Assembly: GCF_004762035.2 (NCBI RefSeq)
Contig: NZ_SIJK02000034.1
Span: forward strand, 1 to 64,000
Direction of reading: 5' to 3'
Source: Candidatus Chloroploca mongolica
GTDB lineage: Bacteria > Chloroflexota > Chloroflexia > Chloroflexales > Chloroflexaceae
DNA: 64,000 bases
Under the pieces are notes generated by a model, which saw only the letters and a list, made by a program, of their open reading frames with translations, did not search any database and was not told where the DNA came from. The translations under genes were made by a program, and so were the position numbers. The number at the start of each line of letters is the position of its first letter. Position 1 is the stretch's first letter. Of this stretch, positions 60,647-64,000 are shown piece after piece.

Positions 60647-61156
60647 ATGCAACAATGCTCAAACTGCCGGGCGCAACAACTTGATGGGACAATCTTTTGC
60701 TCGGAGTGTGGGGCGAGTCTGCTCGAAGGGGTGATGTTGCGGTCGGCAACGCCAGCGATGAATCGAACAGTTGCCTCCAACCAGGCTGCGGGTGGCTCAA
60801 CTCGGGCACCTGTGCGCCCAGCACACCATCATCGTACGCTGGTGCTCTTCGTCGGTCCGAGCGGGCGGCGCATCGAGCCAGGTCAGGCGACCCAGTTCTT
60901 GATTGGGCGCAAAGATCCTGAACGTGGCATTGATCCCGAAGTTGATCTTAGTCTTGATGGCGGCCTTGACGCCGGGGTTTCGCGTAGCCATGCGCTGCTG
61001 GTGCGCCGGGGTGCCGAGTATACCCTTGAGGATCTGGCGAGTGCCAATGGGACGTTTGTGAATGGCCGACGGCTTCCTCCTCAGGTGCCGACCAAGTTGC
61101 ATCCCGGTGACGAATTACTGTTTGGAACATTGACCGTGCGCTTTGCGCTTGAATAG
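60647..61156 (+). CDS. Zinc-ribbon FHA domain protein
   Basis: 169 aa. N-terminal zinc ribbon CSNCRAQQLDGTIFCSECG (~4-22), a flexible linker, then an FHA domain (~60-165) with FLIGRKDPE, VSRSHALLVRRGAEYTL and LEDLASANGTFVNGRRL, the R, SxxH and N residues for phosphothreonine binding. A likely reader of the kinase's output. GGAGG lies seven bases before the ATG. Confidence 0.93.
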   Translation: MQQCSNCRAQQLDGTIFCSECGASLLEGVMLRSATPAMNRTVASNQAAGGSTRAPVRPAHHHRTLVLFVGPSGRRIEPGQATQFLIGRKDPERGIDPEVDLSLDGGLDAGVSRSHALLVRRGAEYTLEDLASANGTFVNGRRLPPQVPTKLHPGDELLFGTLTVRFALE

Positions 61157-61165
61157 GAGCAGGGA

Positions 61166-61411
61166 GTGTCCAAGACCGTCATCCTCCACTTGACTGGCGA
61201 AGATCCCATTCTTGCCGATCTTGATGATGAACCTCAACCAACCGATCTCTTTCTAAAGGTCTCGAATATGCGCCGCCGCGACGGCAAGCCGGTACCTTAC
61301 CTGGCTGCCGGCGTGCAGGCGGTCATCTTTCCCTGGCATCGCATTACCTTTATCGAGTTGATGCCAAGTGAAGAAGAGCGTAGTTCGGTTGTTGATTTCT
61401 TCCGAAGTTGA
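61166..61411 (+). CDS. Small conserved protein of the kinase operon
   Basis: 81 aa from a GTG at 61166 with AGGAG six bases before. It begins MSKTVILHLTGEDPILADLD and includes RRRDGKPVPYLAAGVQAVIF. No membrane segment. I do not recognise a named family; the pattern is that of a small beta-rich accessory protein, and it is the last gene of the signalling operon. Confidence 0.7.
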   Translation: MSKTVILHLTGEDPILADLDDEPQPTDLFLKVSNMRRRDGKPVPYLAAGVQAVIFPWHRITFIELMPSEEERSSVVDFFRS

Positions 61412-61423
61412 CATAAACATTGA

Positions 61424-61454
61424 CCAACACAACCAACGACGCTGGTTGTGTTGG
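61424..61454. terminator. Hairpin between convergent kinase operon and bchH
   Basis: CCAACACAACCA (61424-61435) and TGGTTGTGTTGG (61443-61454) form a perfect 12-bp stem, loop ACGACGC. Without a long T tract, it probably ends both convergent transcripts. Confidence 0.7.
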
Positions 61455-61466
61455 CCGATCCTTCTG

Positions 61467-64000
61467 CTATCCAGTGACGCCTTCGAGGCGATCTTCCAGG
61501 TCGGCGTAGATGCCGCGCAGTTGATCGAGCGTGGCTTCGTCGGTTTCCCAGAAGCCGCGTTCACTTGCTTCGAGTAGCCGACGCGCCATACCGGCGGTGG
61601 CCTGCGGGTTGAGCCGGGCAAGTCGCTCGCGCATGGCCTCATCGAGCAGATAGGTTTCGGCAAAACCCTGGTAGACCCAGCCATCAACCGCGTCGGCCGT
61701 GGCACTCCAGCCGTAGGTGTTGCTCAGGCGGATTTCGATTTCGTGCGCACCTTCGTAGCCGTGCGCCAGCATGCCCTCGAACCATTTTGGGTTGAGCAGT
61801 TTGGCCCGGCTTTCGAGCCGTACCATTTGCGCAAGTGGGCGTACCCGTCCACTCCCTGGCCCGCTGAAGGCTTCGACTTCGGCGACCATCACGGTTGGGC
61901 GGCTCCCCGTGAGTTTCTCGACACTTTTGGTGACGCCACCCAGGTATTCGTAGTAGTGATCAACATCCGAGATGCCGGTCTCGACGCTATCGATGTTCTG
62001 GAAGGTAGCCTGGACGGTGCCGAGGGTCTGTTCGAGCAAGGGGCGGGCCTCGCGCCATTCGCCACTCGGCGTCATCGCGAAGCCTTTGCGTTCGAGGAAG
62101 ACTTCGCCGAGTTGGCCGTCGTCTTCCCAGGTGCTCTGCTCGACGACGTGGTTGACGTTCGCCCCGTAGCTACCGGGGGCATTCGAGAAGACGCGCGCGG
62201 CGGCTTCTTCCAGTTCGATGCCAAGCGTAGCGGCCTGCGCCAGGGCGTGTTTACGCACAAAATTGGCGTTGAGTGGCTCGTCGGCGGTGGCGGCAAGGCG
62301 CGCCGCTTTGTCAATGAGCATCGCCTGGTGCGCCATCAGGTCGCGGAAGATGCCGCTGACCGTGCAGACCACGTCGATCCGCGGGCGGCCCAGTTCTGCG
62401 AGGGGAATGAGGGTGACGTCGGCAATTTTGCCGAGTTCGTCGCTGATGGCCCGCGCCCCAAGCAGGGCTAACGCCTGGGCAACGCCTTCGCCGCCCGTCT
62501 TGATGTTGTCGGTGCCCCAGAGCACGAGGGCTACGGTTTCCGGTAGGCTGCCCTCGCTCTGGACGACGTTGGCGAGCAGTTCCTCGACACAGGCTGTGCC
62601 GGTGACCTGGGCCGCTTCCGACGGCATACGGTACGGGTCGAGCCCGTGGATGTTGCGGCCTGTCGGCACGACATCGGGGTTGCGTACTACGTCATTGCCG
62701 GGTGAGGGTGGGATATAGCCATTGCCGAGTGCTCGCATCAGGCCGGCAAGCTCGCCTTCGGTACGCAGGCGGGCGAGCAGGTCGTTGAGCATTGCCCAGA
62801 GCGCCGTGAGATTGGTGGAGGCGAGCTTGACGTCGCTGCTCAGCACCCGCTCGGCTGCTTCCGGGCCTTCCTCGACCAGGTGCTGGATCGTCTTGCGGCA
62901 CACATCGTCAATCGTGCGCCACTGCGCTTGCGCCTCAACATCGTGCGCGATACGTTCGCGGAGGGCGGCATACTCCAACCCCAGCGCCTGCGCCACCTGT
63001 TCGGGCAGCGTTGCGGCCCCGGCGGGACGTTGAAAGGTCGCCACAAGGTTCAGGATATCAACCAGTTCCTCGCCCGCCGGCGGCTTGCCGAGCACATGCA
63101 GCCCCACCGGGATGAGGCGCTGCTCGACCTGGAGCAACTCGTGGCTCAGGGCCGCGAGATAGGCTGCGGCCTCCTCGTCGGCAAGCATCTCATCTTCTGG
63201 TGTGCGCAGACCGATGCGCTCGGCCTGCGCGACAATGCTTGCGAGCAGGTTTGGATCGGGTTTGGTACGATAGCTCTCCAGGCTATCCTTGAGTTGCAGC
63301 AAGCCTTTGTAGAGACCAGCCTGTTGCACCGGCGGCACGAGGTAACTCACGAGCGTGGCAGCCCCGCGTCGTTTCGCAATCGTGCCTTCACTAGGATTAT
63401 TGACGCAGTAGTAGTAGATATTGGGCAGGTTGCCGAGCAAGCGGGTCGGCCAGCACGATGGCCCGAGGCCAGCCTGTTTGCCGGGCATAAATTCGAGCGC
63501 CCCGTGCGTTCCGATATGCACCACCGCATCGGCCCCAAAGACCCGGTCAAGCCAGGTATAGAAGGCCGCAAAGCCATGGTGGGGGGCAGCATCGCGGGCC
63601 ATCAACATCCGCATCGGATCACGCTCGTAGCCAAAAGTCGGCTGGATACCGATGAAGACATTGCCAAACTGCCGCCCCTGGATAAAGAGGCGTTTGCCAT
63701 CGCTGAGCAACTCACCGGGGGCCTGGCCCCAGTGCGGCTCGATCGCAACATACTCGGGAAAGAGGCGGCGGTACTCCTCCACATTCAGCATAGCACCAAC
63801 ATTTGCATCAGTGCCGTGGACAAGCGCCTTGCCCTCGACCACCATCCGTCGTAGCGCTTCAGCATCTTCCGGCAGATCGACGCTATAGCCTTCGGCCTTC
63901 ATCGTCTGGAGGAGCCGGAAGACACTGGCGAAGACATCGAGATAGGCGGCGGTACCAACGCTCCCGAGGTTCGGCGGATAGTTAAAGAGGACAAGCGCCA
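61467..64000 (-). CDS. bchH: Magnesium chelatase subunit H, C-terminal two thirds
   Basis: The frame runs off the right edge, giving about 844 of the usual ~1,250 residues. The first visible part, FNYPPNLGSVGTAAYLDVF, is the conserved BchH/CobN motif, followed by HIGTHGALEFMPGKQAGLGP and YYYCVNNPSEGTIAKRRGAA, both typical of BchH. BchH binds protoporphyrin IX and is the catalytic subunit for Mg insertion with BchI and BchD, the first step of bacteriochlorophyll synthesis. CobN (cobaltochelatase) is related, but the details favour BchH. Chloroflexales carry several bchH copies, so this may be one paralogue. An in-frame ATG at 63902 is internal, not the start. Confidence 0.92.
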   Translation of the reverse strand, partial: ALVLFNYPPNLGSVGTAAYLDVFASVFRLLQTMKAEGYSVDLPEDAEALRRMVVEGKALVHGTDANVGAMLNVEEYRRLFPEYVAIEPHWGQAPGELLSDGKRLFIQGRQFGNVFIGIQPTFGYERDPMRMLMARDAAPHHGFAAFYTWLDRVFGADAVVHIGTHGALEFMPGKQAGLGPSCWPTRLLGNLPNIYYYCVNNPSEGTIAKRRGAATLVSYLVPPVQQAGLYKGLLQLKDSLESYRTKPDPNLLASIVAQAERIGLRTPEDEMLADEEAAAYLAALSHELLQVEQRLIPVGLHVLGKPPAGEELVDILNLVATFQRPAGAATLPEQVAQALGLEYAALRERIAHDVEAQAQWRTIDDVCRKTIQHLVEEGPEAAERVLSSDVKLASTNLTALWAMLNDLLARLRTEGELAGLMRALGNGYIPPSPGNDVVRNPDVVPTGRNIHGLDPYRMPSEAAQVTGTACVEELLANVVQSEGSLPETVALVLWGTDNIKTGGEGVAQALALLGARAISDELGKIADVTLIPLAELGRPRIDVVCTVSGIFRDLMAHQAMLIDKAARLAATADEPLNANFVRKHALAQAATLGIELEEAAARVFSNAPGSYGANVNHVVEQSTWEDDGQLGEVFLERKGFAMTPSGEWREARPLLEQTLGTVQATFQNIDSVETGISDVDHYYEYLGGVTKSVEKLTGSRPTVMVAEVEAFSGPGSGRVRPLAQMVRLESRAKLLNPKWFEGMLAHGYEGAHEIEIRLSNTYGWSATADAVDGWVYQGFAETYLLDEAMRERLARLNPQATAGMARRLLEASERGFWETDEATLDQLRGIYADLEDRLEGVTG

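Noticed and set aside
61467-64000. Cobaltochelatase CobN
   Set aside because: Related family, but the HIGTHGALEFMPGK and NNPSEGTIAKRR segments and the phototroph-like context favour BchH. A full-length check beyond the window is not possible here.

Overview
The window looks like a chromosomal segment of a filamentous anoxygenic phototroph of the phylum Chloroflexota (order Chloroflexales; genus not resolved). The indications are a bacteriochlorophyll Mg-chelatase H subunit (bchH) at the right edge, a LysW-carrier alpha-aminoadipate lysine cluster, Uma2 and DUF433/DUF5615 families, and dispersed GC-rich palindromic repeats. The backbone is GC-rich; the left 15 kb is compositionally mixed and clearly accessory.

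Region 1 (1-15.4 kb), accessory. A transposase running off the left edge is followed by an AT-rich pair of overlapping P-loop ATPase genes (939-5329). From 5.4 to about 15.4 kb small, same-strand cassettes are separated by imperfect palindromes of 70-136 bp that begin with an RYYYAAC-like heptamer and end with a GTTRRRY-like heptamer. These look like integron attC sites. I see seven with both ends and several decayed ones, and no integron integrase in the window. Cargo: DUF433/DUF5615, VapBC, MazEF and Phd/VapC toxin-antitoxin genes, a PD-(D/E)XK-like nuclease, a DHFR-family reductase, PnuC-NadR for NAD salvage, and a Uma2 nuclease. Most toxins are truncated, frameshifted or internally deleted, while their antitoxins are intact. 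MazEF is the only intact pair.

Region 2 (15.7-19 kb), core: radC, an FAD oxidoreductase, an M16 peptidase. Region 3 (19-37.2 kb, minus strand): one operon for a polyunsaturated-fatty-acid-type (Pfa) polyketide synthase. Order of transcription: KS-AT-3xACP-half KR, then KR-DH, then KS-CLF-AT-DH, then enoyl reductase, then an amylosucrase. Three of the four junctions overlap by a few bases. The KR domain is split between two polypeptides, and dispersed repeats have been turned into protein linkers.

Region 4 (37.2-42.9 kb): pst phosphate uptake operon, with a tandemly duplicated PstS lipoprotein and an 11-bp-phased Pho box. Region 5 (42.9-49.4 kb): Uma2 protein, tRNA-Arg(CCG), an exonuclease-WYL fusion, an SH3 membrane protein, metG, a YbaY-like protein and a propeller lipoprotein.

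Region 6 (49.5-56.2 kb): lysine biosynthesis by the LysW route (homocitrate synthase, homoaconitase large and small subunits, homoisocitrate dehydrogenase, LysW, LysX, LysY). A strong promoter precedes a Lys-rich leader peptide and a terminator with a mutually exclusive antiterminator, which is a ribosome-mediated attenuator by its sequence. Region 7 (56.4-61.4 kb): a Ser/Thr kinase, PP2C phosphatase, VWA and FHA signalling module. Region 8 (61.5-64 kb): bchH, cut by the window edge.
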